A DNA stretch of 64,000 bases from Streptomyces harbinensis. Its GTDB lineage: Bacteria > Actinomycetota > Actinomycetes > Streptomycetales > Streptomycetaceae. Location: positions 124,001 through 188,000 of the forward strand of contig NZ_FPAB01000004.1 in the NCBI RefSeq assembly GCF_900116145.1, written 5' to 3'. Position 1 is the first letter of the stretch. Every line of letters begins with the position of its first letter. The notes below the pieces were generated by a model. That model worked only from the letters and a program-made list of their open reading frames with translations. It had not been told where the DNA came from and made no database searches. A program made the position numbers and the translations under genes. Positions 57,130-64,000 of the stretch are shown piece after piece.

Positions 57130-58388
57130 CCACGACGACACCGCACGACGTCCCGTCCCCGTTCGCCGGCCTCGGCAAGAAGTTCGACGCCGCGCTCGGC
57201 CGCGGCATCGGCCACATCACCCGCCGCGCGCTCGGCCCGCACCAGACCGCCATCGTCCGGATCGGCTTCGCCGCCACCTGGCTGGTCTTCCTGCTGCGCG
57301 AATGGCCGCACCGCGCCGAGCTGTACGGGCCGGACAGCCCGTGGAGCTGGGAGATGGCCCAGCGGCTGCTCGCCGACAACGGCGCCTTCACGGTCCTCAT
57401 GTGGTCCGACTCCACGCTCTGGTTCGAGCTGGTGTACCACGTCGCCATCCTCGCCAGCGTCGGCCTGCTGCTGGGCTGGCGCACCCGGTTGACCAGCGTG
57501 CTCTTCATGCTCGGGGTGCTTTCCCTCCAGAACCGCAGCATCTTCATGGGCGACGGCGGCGACAACGTCATCCACCTGATGGCGATGTACCTGGTGCTCA
57601 CCCGCTGCGCCCAGGTGTGGTCGCTGGACGCCCGCCGCCGCGCCCGTCCCGGCCGCACCGACCGCGCCGACATCGTCATCTGGTCGCTGACCGGCGCCGC
57701 GCTGCTGGCCGCGCTGATCAGCGGCAATCTCACCAGCCCCGTCTGGTCGCTGTTCCTGGCCGGGCTGTGGCTGGTGTACGCGGGCTGGTGGGTGCTGGAG
57801 CGGTACGCGCCGGCCGGCGAGCCGCGCACGGTCGCCGACATCCTCGGCAACCTCATCCACAACGCCACGCTCCTCGTCATCATGTTCCAGGTCTGCCTGA
57901 TCTACGCGACGGCCGGCTGGTACAAGATCCAGGGCTCGCGCTGGCAGGACGGCACCGCCGTCTACTACCCGATGCAGCTCGACTACTTCACCCCGTGGCC
58001 CGCGCTCACCGACGCGCTCAGCAACAGCGGCCTGGTGGTGATGGCGCTCTCGTACGGCACGGTGTTCGTGCAGGTCGCGTTCCTGTTCGCGCTGCTCAAC
58101 CGGCGGGCCAAGAACGTCCTGCTGGTGCTGATGATCGGCGAGCACATCGGCATCGCGGTGCTCATGGGGCTGCCGTTCTTCTCGCTGGCGATGATCGCGA
58201 TGGACGCCGTGTTCCTGCCGACCGCGTTCCTGCTGTGGCTGGGCTCGCGCACCGTACGGGTACGGGACCGGCTGCTGCGCCGCCGCCCGCCCGCACCGGC
58301 GGACGCGCCACCGGCCCCCGCCCCCGCCGCCGTACCGATCCCGCCGCAGAGCGAACGGACCGCCCCCGCCTGGGCGGACCGGCCATGA
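57126..58388 (+). CDS. HTTM-domain protein (vitamin K-dependent gamma-carboxylase-like)
   Basis: The 420-residue product has at least eight membrane spans with typical HTTM stretches: ALGPHQTAIVRIGFAATW, GDGGDNVIHLMAMY and IYATAGWYKIQGSRWQDGTA. The lengthened C-terminal tail is Pro/Ala-rich and disordered. Bacterial HTTM proteins resemble the membrane half of gamma-glutamyl carboxylase but their chemistry is unproven; the His in VIHLM and the KIQG segment are candidates for function. It overlaps the DUF5819 gene (GTGA) upstream and the TrmH gene (ATGA) downstream. Confidence 0.87.
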   Translation: MTTTTPHDVPSPFAGLGKKFDAALGRGIGHITRRALGPHQTAIVRIGFAATWLVFLLREWPHRAELYGPDSPWSWEMAQRLLADNGAFTVLMWSDSTLWFELVYHVAILASVGLLLGWRTRLTSVLFMLGVLSLQNRSIFMGDGGDNVIHLMAMYLVLTRCAQVWSLDARRRARPGRTDRADIVIWSLTGAALLAALISGNLTSPVWSLFLAGLWLVYAGWWVLERYAPAGEPRTVADILGNLIHNATLLVIMFQVCLIYATAGWYKIQGSRWQDGTAVYYPMQLDYFTPWPALTDALSNSGLVVMALSYGTVFVQVAFLFALLNRRAKNVLLVLMIGEHIGIAVLMGLPFFSLAMIAMDAVFLPTAFLLWLGSRTVRVRDRLLRRRPPAPADAPPAPAPAAVPIPPQSERTAPAWADRP

Positions 58389-59128
58389 CGGAACCGGCCG
58401 AACCCACCGTCGTCCTCGACGGCTTCCACGCCCTCAAACACGCCCTGCGCTTCGGCGCGCACATCGAACGGGCGCTGACCACCGACAAGGCGGCGGCGCT
58501 CGACCTGGCGCGGCAGCTCGCCCCCGACCTCACCGACCGGCTGGCCACCCTCCTGGAGCCGGCCGCCCCCGAGGAACTGACGGCGCTCACCCCCCGCCTC
58601 CACCCCACCGGCGTCGCCGCCCTCGCGGTGCGCCCCGCCACCGACGTACCCGCGACCGGGCGCACCGCGCCCACCGTCGTCCTCGACAACCCGCGCCACC
58701 TCGGCAACATCGGCGCCGTCGTCCGCCTCGCCGCGGGCACCGGCGCCACCGGGGTCATCACCACCGGCACCACCGACCCCTGGCACCCGCACGTGGTACG
58801 CGCCGCCGCCGGCCTGCATTTCGCGCTCCCCGTCACCCGCCGCACCAGCCCGGACGAACTGCCGCCGGGTCCGCTGTACGCGCTCGACCCGGAGGGCCAG
58901 GACATCCGCACCCTCGCCGAGCCCATCCCGCCGGACGCCCTGCTCGCCTTCGGCTCCGAACGCCACGGCCTGACCGCCGCGACCCGCGCCCGCGCCACCC
59001 ACCTCATCGCCCTGCCCATGCGGCCCGAGGTCTCCAGCTACAACCTGGCGACCAGCGTCGCCATGACCCTCTACCACTGGCTCAGCACCTCCCCGGCGGA
59101 GCCAGCAGGCCCAGCAGCAGGCCGATGA
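58385..59128 (+). CDS. SpoU/TrmH-family RNA 2'-O-methyltransferase
   Basis: The 247-residue product has the three SPOUT motifs: LDNPRHLGNIGAVVRLA with the conserved Arg, AFGSERHGL, and LPMRPEVSSYNLATSVAM with the knot. It transfers methyl from SAM to a ribose of rRNA or tRNA; the site is unknown. The N-terminal 90 residues form a short substrate-binding part. It starts in the ATGA overlap with the HTTM gene. Its 3' end overlaps the convergent small membrane gene by 47 bases. Confidence 0.9.
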   Translation: MTEPAEPTVVLDGFHALKHALRFGAHIERALTTDKAAALDLARQLAPDLTDRLATLLEPAAPEELTALTPRLHPTGVAALAVRPATDVPATGRTAPTVVLDNPRHLGNIGAVVRLAAGTGATGVITTGTTDPWHPHVVRAAAGLHFALPVTRRTSPDELPPGPLYALDPEGQDIRTLAEPIPPDALLAFGSERHGLTAATRARATHLIALPMRPEVSSYNLATSVAMTLYHWLSTSPAEPAGPAAGR

Positions 59129-59258
59129 GCCCGGCCAGCCCCACGGCGCAGGCGACCCCGCCCAGGAACAGCAGGCCGCCCACGGTGGGTTCGGCCCGGT
59201 ACGGGTCGGCGGACCCGCCGCACGCCCGGCACACGCCCCCGTCTCCCGGCCGCCTCAC
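59082..59258 (-). CDS. Small Cys-containing membrane protein
   Basis: The 58-residue product has VCRACGGSADPYRAE, a possible CxxC metal site, followed by one long hydrophobic segment of about 28 residues from GLLFLGG to GLLAPPG. I do not recognise it. GTG 59258 overlaps the stop of the DUF7848 gene (GTGA), which argues that it is translated. It overlaps the TrmH gene 3' end by 47 bases. Confidence 0.6.
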   Translation of the reverse strand: MRRPGDGGVCRACGGSADPYRAEPTVGGLLFLGGVACAVGLAGLIGLLLGLLAPPGRC

Positions 59259-59527
59259 GCCCCGGCCCCCCGCTCCAGCTCCCGCAACGGATTGCCGTGC
59301 GCCGGGTCCACCCGCAGGAACCACTCGCTGACCAGCCGGTACTGCCGGTGGGCGGGCAGCGCACCGGTGTGGGCCAGCGCCCACCGCTCCACCCACACCG
59401 ACTCGTCGTCCACCGCCCCCGAATCCGCCCCACAGGTGAGGCACACCGTGCGGAAGATGCCCCGGGGCACGCCTTCCCCCGTCTGCTCGCCCAGCACCCA
59501 CGCGGCACCGCCCACGACCAGCCGCAT
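59255..59527 (-). CDS. DUF7848 family protein
   Basis: The 90-residue product opens with [21 protein letters not shown] and has FRTVCLTCGADSGAVDDES, ALAHTGALPAHRQYRLVSEWFLRVDP, a set typical of DUF7848. One CxxC pair could bind metal. The family is common in Streptomyces near small genes and XRE regulators; its role is unknown. ATG 59527 overlaps the preceding small gene's stop (TGATG). Confidence 0.8.
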   Translation of the reverse strand: MRLVVGGAAWVLGEQTGEGVPRGIFRTVCLTCGADSGAVDDESVWVERWALAHTGALPAHRQYRLVSEWFLRVDPAHGNPLRELERGAGA

Positions 59528-59691
59528 CACAGCGCCTCCACGTCCTCCGGCAGCGCCGCCCACTCCCGGCCCCCACCCTCGGGCCGCAACCAGACCCGCC
59601 CCGACTGGTGAGCCATCACCCTGCCGGTCCGCTGCGTGACCGTGTCCCGCACCAGCGCGCCCACAGCCGGGCGCTCGTTCTGTTCATCCAT
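59527..59691 (-). CDS. Small conserved-looking protein upstream of DUF7848
   Basis: The 54-residue product [16 protein letters not shown]... contains [24 protein letters not shown], a beta-strand-rich stretch of a type found in Streptomyces small proteins ahead of DUF7848. The function is unknown. ATG 59691 is chosen because the sequence before it is Cys/Arg-rich and unlike protein. Its stop overlaps the DUF7848 start by one base. It lies 66 bases downstream of the XRE/TPR regulator gene. Confidence 0.6.
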   Translation of the reverse strand: MDEQNERPAVGALVRDTVTQRTGRVMAHQSGRVWLRPEGGGREWAALPEDVEAL

Positions 59692-59757
59692 ACGCACAGC
59701 GTGGCGGCAACTGCACCGTGCGCTACAGGGACGGAACATCCCACTTTCCGGGCGCTG

Positions 59758-60972
59758 TCACCCGGCGACACCCAACTCCGCCGCCAGCTTGCGCAACCCC
59801 GGCGGACGCGCCGGACCCGCCCACAGATCGCTCACCACCGCGACCGCGAGGGTGTGGTGCCGCATCCAGCCAGGGGCCGCTCGGCGCAACGACTCCAGCG
59901 TCCGGACCGCGCGTTCGGGGTTCCCGAGGTCGGTGTACGCGCGCGCCACGTCCAGCAGGAGCCAGGTCCGCCACGAGACCGGAACATCCCGGCTCAGCCG
60001 CAACCCGCGGGCCAGACCGAGCGCTTCCTCCGGGCGCTCGTGCTGCACGGCCAACCGGACCCGTTCGATGCGCACCGACGACCGGCTGAAGACCGAGACG
60101 AGCTTGCCGTTGGCCGCAGGCGGCAGCGCGCCGAGGGAGCCCGCCAACTGCTCGGCCACCCCCATCATGTCGCGGGCACGGTCGTAGTCCCCGGCTCGCG
60201 CGGAACTGGTGGCGGCCGACATCAGCAGGCTGCCCCGCACCCGGACGCTCTCCGCCGTGTTCCCCTCCTCACGCTCCGCCCTGTCGGCGGCGCCGACCGC
60301 GAGGTGGCCCGCGTCATCGAGCCGGTTCTGCCGCTGGTAGGCCCAGGCCACCGAGTTGCAGATCATCGGAGGGAGCAACGGGTCGGACGACGCCTCGGCT
60401 GCGCCCATGGCACGTTCGAGGCTGGAGATGGCGAGATCCGACTTCCCCAGCCGGATGGCCAGATGCCCGCCCAGTTGGAGCGCCTTGGCCAGCGCGGCCT
60501 GACCGGCGGCCCGTTCGTCCGGGCTCCCGACCGCTGCGACGAAGCGCGCGTCGGCGATCAGCCCCGGGAGCAATTCCATCAGGCGGCCGAACGCGGCGGC
60601 GTGGTACAGCGTCCAGGCTTCGCTGATCTCGGCGAACACCAGCGGCAGCGACAGCCGTTCGGGCCCGCGCGGCTCCGGCGGCGCGGCGAACATCGGTGGC
60701 AGGATCGCCCGGCGGATCGCCACCAGTTGCGGTGGCTCGACCTCGCCGGTGGACGGCACCGCCGGCGGATCCCCCAACAGGGCGGTCAGTTCGACCCCGA
60801 GCCCCCGCGCCAGCGCGTGCAGCGTGGGCAGCCGCGCGGAATGCTTACGCCGCTGCTCCAGCTTCCGCACCACATCGACGGACACGCCCGCTCGTTCCGC
60901 CAACCGTTCCTGCGTCAGATCCCCGATCCGCCGCAGTCTGGCCAGCCGGTCACCCAGGTGCTCACCTGCCAT
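59758..60972 (-). CDS. XRE-family regulator with helical-repeat domain
   Basis: The 404-residue product has an XRE helix-turn-helix at residues 8-63 (IGDLTQERLAERAGVSVDVVRKLE), then about 330 residues of TPR-like helices (YHAAAFGRLMEL, LAIRLGKSDLAISSLERAM and so on). Proteins of this plan regulate antibiotic or developmental genes in Streptomyces, often through small neighbours. The three small genes directly downstream are on the same strand and may form its operon. It is divergent from a second XRE regulator, 122 bases away. Confidence 0.85.
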   Translation of the reverse strand: MAGEHLGDRLARLRRIGDLTQERLAERAGVSVDVVRKLEQRRKHSARLPTLHALARGLGVELTALLGDPPAVPSTGEVEPPQLVAIRRAILPPMFAAPPEPRGPERLSLPLVFAEISEAWTLYHAAAFGRLMELLPGLIADARFVAAVGSPDERAAGQAALAKALQLGGHLAIRLGKSDLAISSLERAMGAAEASSDPLLPPMICNSVAWAYQRQNRLDDAGHLAVGAADRAEREEGNTAESVRVRGSLLMSAATSSARAGDYDRARDMMGVAEQLAGSLGALPPAANGKLVSVFSRSSVRIERVRLAVQHERPEEALGLARGLRLSRDVPVSWRTWLLLDVARAYTDLGNPERAVRTLESLRRAAPGWMRHHTLAVAVVSDLWAGPARPPGLRKLAAELGVAG

Positions 60973-61082
60973 GACCCCACGCTACGCCGGTCGGGGCCGG
61001 ACAGCACCGGCTGAGCAGGCGCCCGCCCGTACGGCGAAGCGCCGTCGCGGCGCTCCCACCCTGGACCCCCATAGGACCGCCC

Positions 61083-61094
61083 TATAGTCGCTAC
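61083..61094 (+). promoter_or_regulatory. Leaderless-type promoter of the second XRE gene
   Basis: TATAGT at 61083-61088 lies 6 bases before the ATG at 61095, so transcription would start at or near the first base of the start codon. No ribosome-binding site is present. The small inverted repeat ATAGG-ACCGC-CCTAT (61071-61085) overlaps the -10 and could be an operator. Confidence 0.6.
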
Positions 61095-62342
61095 ATGGGC
61101 GCTGGCGACTCCCCGGATGTGTGGTCCCACCCCCGGCTTGCGGCTGCGGCGCGGGCGGGCGACTGGGGGGCCGTGCTGCGGACCTATCGTGCGCTCACCG
61201 GCTTGAGTCAGACGCGGATCGGCGCCCGTACCGGTCTGGCGCAGTCCGACGTGTCCGCCATCGAGCGCGGGCGGCGCGTGGTGACCTCCGCCGAGGTCCA
61301 GCAGCGGATCGCGGCCGGCCTCGGCATGCCGGACGGCAGGTCAGCGCCCGCGCGGTCGTCCCCTGTCGCCGCGCTCGACCTGGCCGGGACCGCGCCCGAT
61401 CCCGACCTGCTGGAGCGCATCACCGGCACCGTCCGGGACGGCAAGCGCGTCGACACCGAGACCCTGGAGTGGCTCGAACGGCTGCTGGCCGAGCACCGGC
61501 GCGCCGAGGACACCATCGGCTCGCGGCCGTTGATGGCGGTGATGAGCCAGCAATTGTCCACGGTGGTGGGTCTGCACGCCGGGGCACGGGGCAAGCTCGC
61601 GCGCCGGGTGGTGCGGCTCGCCGCCGAGCACGCGCAGTTCATGGCGTGGATGACGCACGACCAGGGCAACAGCGCGGCGGCCCTCGCCTGGTACGACCGC
61701 GCGCACGAATGGGCGCTGGAGGCCGGGGACGCGGACATGGCGGCCACCACGCTCAGCATGAAGGCCCACATGGCGTGGTCGAAGGAGCAGCCGGCGCGCT
61801 GCGTCCGGCTCGCCGAGGCGGCCCGCTGGTCGGCGCCCGGCGCCTCGCTGGGGGTGCAGGGCATGGCGGCGCAGATGGCGGCCAGGGGCCACGCGCTGGG
61901 CGGTGAACGGTCGGCGGCCCACCGGCTGCTGGACGAGGCGGAGGACCTGATCAGCCGCGCGGCACAGCGGTCCGCGGACGAGCCGCCCTGGATGTACTTC
62001 TACGACGAGACCTGGTTCACCCTGCAACGCGGCATGGCCGACATGCATCTGCGCGACTGGGCGGGCGCCACGGAACGCCTGACGGCCGGTCTCGCCGCCC
62101 TTCCCGAGGACTACCGCCGGGACCGGGCCTGGTACCGCTCCTGCCTGGCCACCTCCCTCGCCCGCCGGGGCGAGGCCGTGCCCGCCCTGGACCTGGCGCT
62201 GGCCACGGTGCCGGACGCGGACGCGGTGGGCCGTCCGCACTCCTGGAACGAACTCCACACCACGGCCGCCGCCCTGCTGCGCCTCGGCGCCCGGCAAGGG
62301 CGCACGCTCGCCGCCGCGCTCCGGGAGTACGGCGGCCCCTGA
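61095..62342 (+). CDS. XRE-family regulator with C-terminal helical repeats
   Basis: The 415-residue product has an XRE helix-turn-helix at about residues 28-78 (TGLSQTRIGARTGLAQSDVSAIE, with an ERGRR end) and a long helical-repeat region beginning near residue 150. The layout is related to the regulator divergent from it, but the sequences differ. Such proteins sense a small molecule or peptide through the repeats. The transcript appears leaderless. A short unrelated gene (DUF4287) follows after 50 bases. Confidence 0.86.
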   Translation: MGAGDSPDVWSHPRLAAAARAGDWGAVLRTYRALTGLSQTRIGARTGLAQSDVSAIERGRRVVTSAEVQQRIAAGLGMPDGRSAPARSSPVAALDLAGTAPDPDLLERITGTVRDGKRVDTETLEWLERLLAEHRRAEDTIGSRPLMAVMSQQLSTVVGLHAGARGKLARRVVRLAAEHAQFMAWMTHDQGNSAAALAWYDRAHEWALEAGDADMAATTLSMKAHMAWSKEQPARCVRLAEAARWSAPGASLGVQGMAAQMAARGHALGGERSAAHRLLDEAEDLISRAAQRSADEPPWMYFYDETWFTLQRGMADMHLRDWAGATERLTAGLAALPEDYRRDRAWYRSCLATSLARRGEAVPALDLALATVPDADAVGRPHSWNELHTTAAALLRLGARQGRTLAAALREYGGP

Positions 62343-62392
62343 CGGCCCGGCCGGCGGCGGGCGTTGTCAGTGGGGGGTGCGAAGCTGCGGGT

Positions 62393-62605
62393 ATGGCTGA
62401 GACGGTGAAAGGTCCCGCGAGTTACTTTCCGGCGATCGAGAAGAAGTACGGGCGGCCGATCGGGGACTGGCAGCAGCTGGTCCGGGAGTCGCCGCTGACG
62501 AAGCACATGGAGCTGGTGGCCTGGCTCAAGAGCGAGCACGGTATGGGGCACGGCCACGCGAACGCCCTGGTGGCGCACACGCTCGCGGAGGGCCGTGGCC
62601 GGTAG
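62393..62605 (+). CDS. DUF4287 domain protein
   Basis: The 70-residue product contains the DUF4287 core ASYFPAIEKKYGRPIGDWQQL followed by KHMELVAWLKSEHGMGHGHANALVAH. The function is unknown; the fold is small and helical. ATG 62393 gives the family N-terminus. It is intact and lies alone between the XRE gene and the membrane protein gene. Confidence 0.85.
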   Translation: MAETVKGPASYFPAIEKKYGRPIGDWQQLVRESPLTKHMELVAWLKSEHGMGHGHANALVAHTLAEGRGR

Positions 62606-62695
62606 CCGGGGGTCGGTGCCGTGCTGGCGGGAATCCGGGGAAGGGTGGCAATCCAGCCCGTTCCGGTGCGGCGGGCGGGTGTCTAGCGTCCTGGC

Positions 62696-63151
62696 GTGAA
62701 CAAGTTTCTGCTCAGTGTCCATGTGCTGGCCGCCATCATCGCGATCGGTCCGGTGACCGTCGCGGCCAGCATGTTCCCGCCGTATGTACGCAAGGCCGTG
62801 GCGGAGCCGGGGGATCAGAAGGTGACGGCCGCGCTCGCGCTGCTGCACCGGATCTGCCGGGGGTACGCGGCCGTCGGGATCGTGGTGCCGGTGTTCGGGG
62901 TGGCCACCGCCATCGGGCTCGGGGTGCTCACCGACGCCTGGCTGATCGCCTCCATGATCCTCACGGCCGCCGCGGCTGCCGTGCTGCTGGGCCGCATCCT
63001 GCCGGTGCAGGAGGCGCTGCTGGCGCCCGAGGGGGATACGGCCGTCCGGCAGAGCCGGCACCTCGGCATGACGGTGGGTGTCTTCAACTTGCTGTGGGCC
63101 GTGGTGGTGGTGCTGATGATCGTCCGGCCGGGATCGACGACCGGAGTGTGA
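62696..63151 (+). CDS. Small integral membrane protein, four spans
   Basis: The 151-residue product has four hydrophobic spans, at about residues 3-25, 55-75, 80-100 and 125-145. VHVLAAIIAIGPVTVAASMFPPY and HLGMTVGVFNLLWAVVVVLM are recognisable parts. It resembles the DUF2269-type membrane proteins, though I am not certain. GTG 62696 is the start. It is convergent with the kinase gene, with no gap. Confidence 0.68.
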   Translation: MNKFLLSVHVLAAIIAIGPVTVAASMFPPYVRKAVAEPGDQKVTAALALLHRICRGYAAVGIVVPVFGVATAIGLGVLTDAWLIASMILTAAAAAVLLGRILPVQEALLAPEGDTAVRQSRHLGMTVGVFNLLWAVVVVLMIVRPGSTTGV

Positions 63152-64000
63152 TCACTTCGGCCCGGCAGCGGCGGGCAGCGCCTCGTTCTGCCAGCCGAAC
63201 GCGAGGGCGACCAGGGCGGCGATCAGCCCCTGCGCGGTCCAGATCGCGCCCCACAGCGGCAGGACCTCCCACAGCATCCGCACCGTTCCCAGATAGGCGG
63301 CGCACGGCAGCAGGACGCCCACGGCGGCCGTCACCGTGTACACCGCCCAGGTGACCGTGGGGCCGGCGGTCCGGACGACGCGGGCGAACCCCGCCCGGAC
63401 GAAGCGCAGCAGCACCGTGGCCGTGACGGCACCGGCCGCCAGCCCGGCCGCGACCAGCAAAGTGATCATGGGCCGCTGGGGGTTGAGGTCCAGCGGACGC
63501 AGCGCCGTCTCGACCGGGCCCCAGCCCACGGCGACACCGACCCAGGCCGCCGGGCAGAGCAGTAGCAGGGTCAGCAGGGACGCCCATGCCTGCCAGGCGA
63601 GCGTCCCCTTCCGCCGCCCCGGCGCGCCCGGCTCCGGGACGGTCCGCGTGGTGTGCCCCGCATCCCCGGGCCGCAGGTCCCCGGATGCCGTCTCCCCCTC
63701 GGCCCGGTCGCCCCCGTTCCGGCTCCTCTCGGCCCGGTCGCGCGCGGCCGGACCGGCGGGTTCGTACCGGTCCGGTCCCTGCGGCTGCGGGCCGGTCTGC
63801 CCGTCCGCCGCGTCCAGGGCGTCCAGCGCCGCCAGCGCGTCCTCGACGGTCGGCCGGTCTGCCGGGTCCTTCGCCAGCAGCCCGGTGAGCAGCGGCGCCA
63901 GCCGCCCCGCCCGGCGCGGCGGTGGCACCGGGTCGAACAGGACGGCGGTCAGCGTCTCCGTCGCGCTCTCCCGCCGGAACGGCGAGACGCCCTCCACCGC
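63152..64000 (-). CDS. C-terminal part of a Ser/Thr protein kinase (cut by window end)
   Basis: The 281 or more residues contain the end of a Hanks-type kinase domain: GVSPFRRESATETLTAVLFDP and LTGLLAKDPADRPTVEDALAALD, the last kinase helices. A 60-residue acidic linker follows, then four membrane spans (about residues 130-270) in place of the usual extracellular sensor. The catalytic lobe lies beyond the right edge. Substrates are unknown. Such multi-span kinase tails are known in Streptomyces. Confidence 0.85.
   Translation of the reverse strand, partial: AVEGVSPFRRESATETLTAVLFDPVPPPRRAGRLAPLLTGLLAKDPADRPTVEDALAALDALDAADGQTGPQPQGPDRYEPAGPAARDRAERSRNGGDRAEGETASGDLRPGDAGHTTRTVPEPGAPGRRKGTLAWQAWASLLTLLLLCPAAWVGVAVGWGPVETALRPLDLNPQRPMITLLVAAGLAAGAVTATVLLRFVRAGFARVVRTAGPTVTWAVYTVTAAVGVLLPCAAYLGTVRMLWEVLPLWGAIWTAQGLIAALVALAFGWQNEALPAAAGPK

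Overview
The window is high-GC actinobacterial DNA, almost certainly from a Streptomyces chromosome. Grounds: strong third-position G/C bias, many GTG starts, stop/start overlaps of the GTGA and ATGA type, an actinomycete integrative element (AICE) of the pSAM2 type in a tRNA gene, a SAM riboswitch of the actinobacterial kind, and families typical of the genus (DUF5997, DUF2277, DUF5819/HTTM pairs, DUF7848, XRE regulators with repeat domains, CBM13-bearing xylanases). All identifications were made by reading the sequence; no database search was run.

Layout. 1-1793 is core chromosome: a protein C-terminus, a Yip1-type membrane protein, dCTP deaminase and tRNA-Gly(CCC). From 1750 to 11261 an AICE sits in the 3' half of that tRNA gene between 44-bp repeats. 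It carries integrase, excisionase, replication initiator, small transfer proteins, a TraB translocase, a GntR regulator with repeated operators, a Nudix protein and a lower-GC cargo end with a DUF2335 protein. Four of its genes are broken (nonsense in the integrase, frameshifts in the initiator and a DUF2637 gene, nonsense in a SCO3933-type gene), so it looks like a fossil. From 11262 to about 17107 lies an arabinoxylan-degrading island: GH62 arabinofuranosidase, GH10 xylanase and CE1 esterase, all secreted and all with CBM13 modules. It ends at a third, degenerate copy of the tRNA end followed by a copy of the AICE's left-end hairpin, which implies tandem insertions at this tRNA.

17227-19996 is an arsenic cluster (arsR, acr3, arsC and a MazG-like gene, with a divergent arsI-type gene). 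20169-27192 holds an FMN reductase and then a SAM-riboswitch-led operon: an AhpD/CMD-type protein, a FecBCD-like ABC importer and a large FAD/NAD(P) protein. This is the best candidate for an undescribed pathway, probably in sulfur metabolism. 27098-45938 mixes regulators and exported enzymes: a DUF5997/LysR-effector pair, a dienelactone-hydrolase-like enzyme, an AA10 LPMO behind a CebR-like operator, an L,D-transpeptidase, glutamate decarboxylase, a 1091-residue fusion regulator next to a PL1 pectate lyase, a serine hydrolase opposite a two-component system, an SDR/TetR pair and a DUF885 peptidase.

46002-51628 contains a large ATPase with a frameshift in a G-run, a DrrAB-type ABC exporter, and a GNAT gene cut by a 163-bp MITE. 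51636-56309 has an alpha/beta hydrolase and the paaABCDE phenylacetyl-CoA epoxidase operon with a TetR-type operator. 56407-64000 holds the DUF5819-HTTM-TrmH operon, three overlapping small genes, two XRE regulators (one apparently leaderless), two small genes, and the C-terminal part of a Ser/Thr kinase cut by the window end.

Several indels lie in or near G/C runs, so base-level errors in the assembly cannot be excluded for those lesions.
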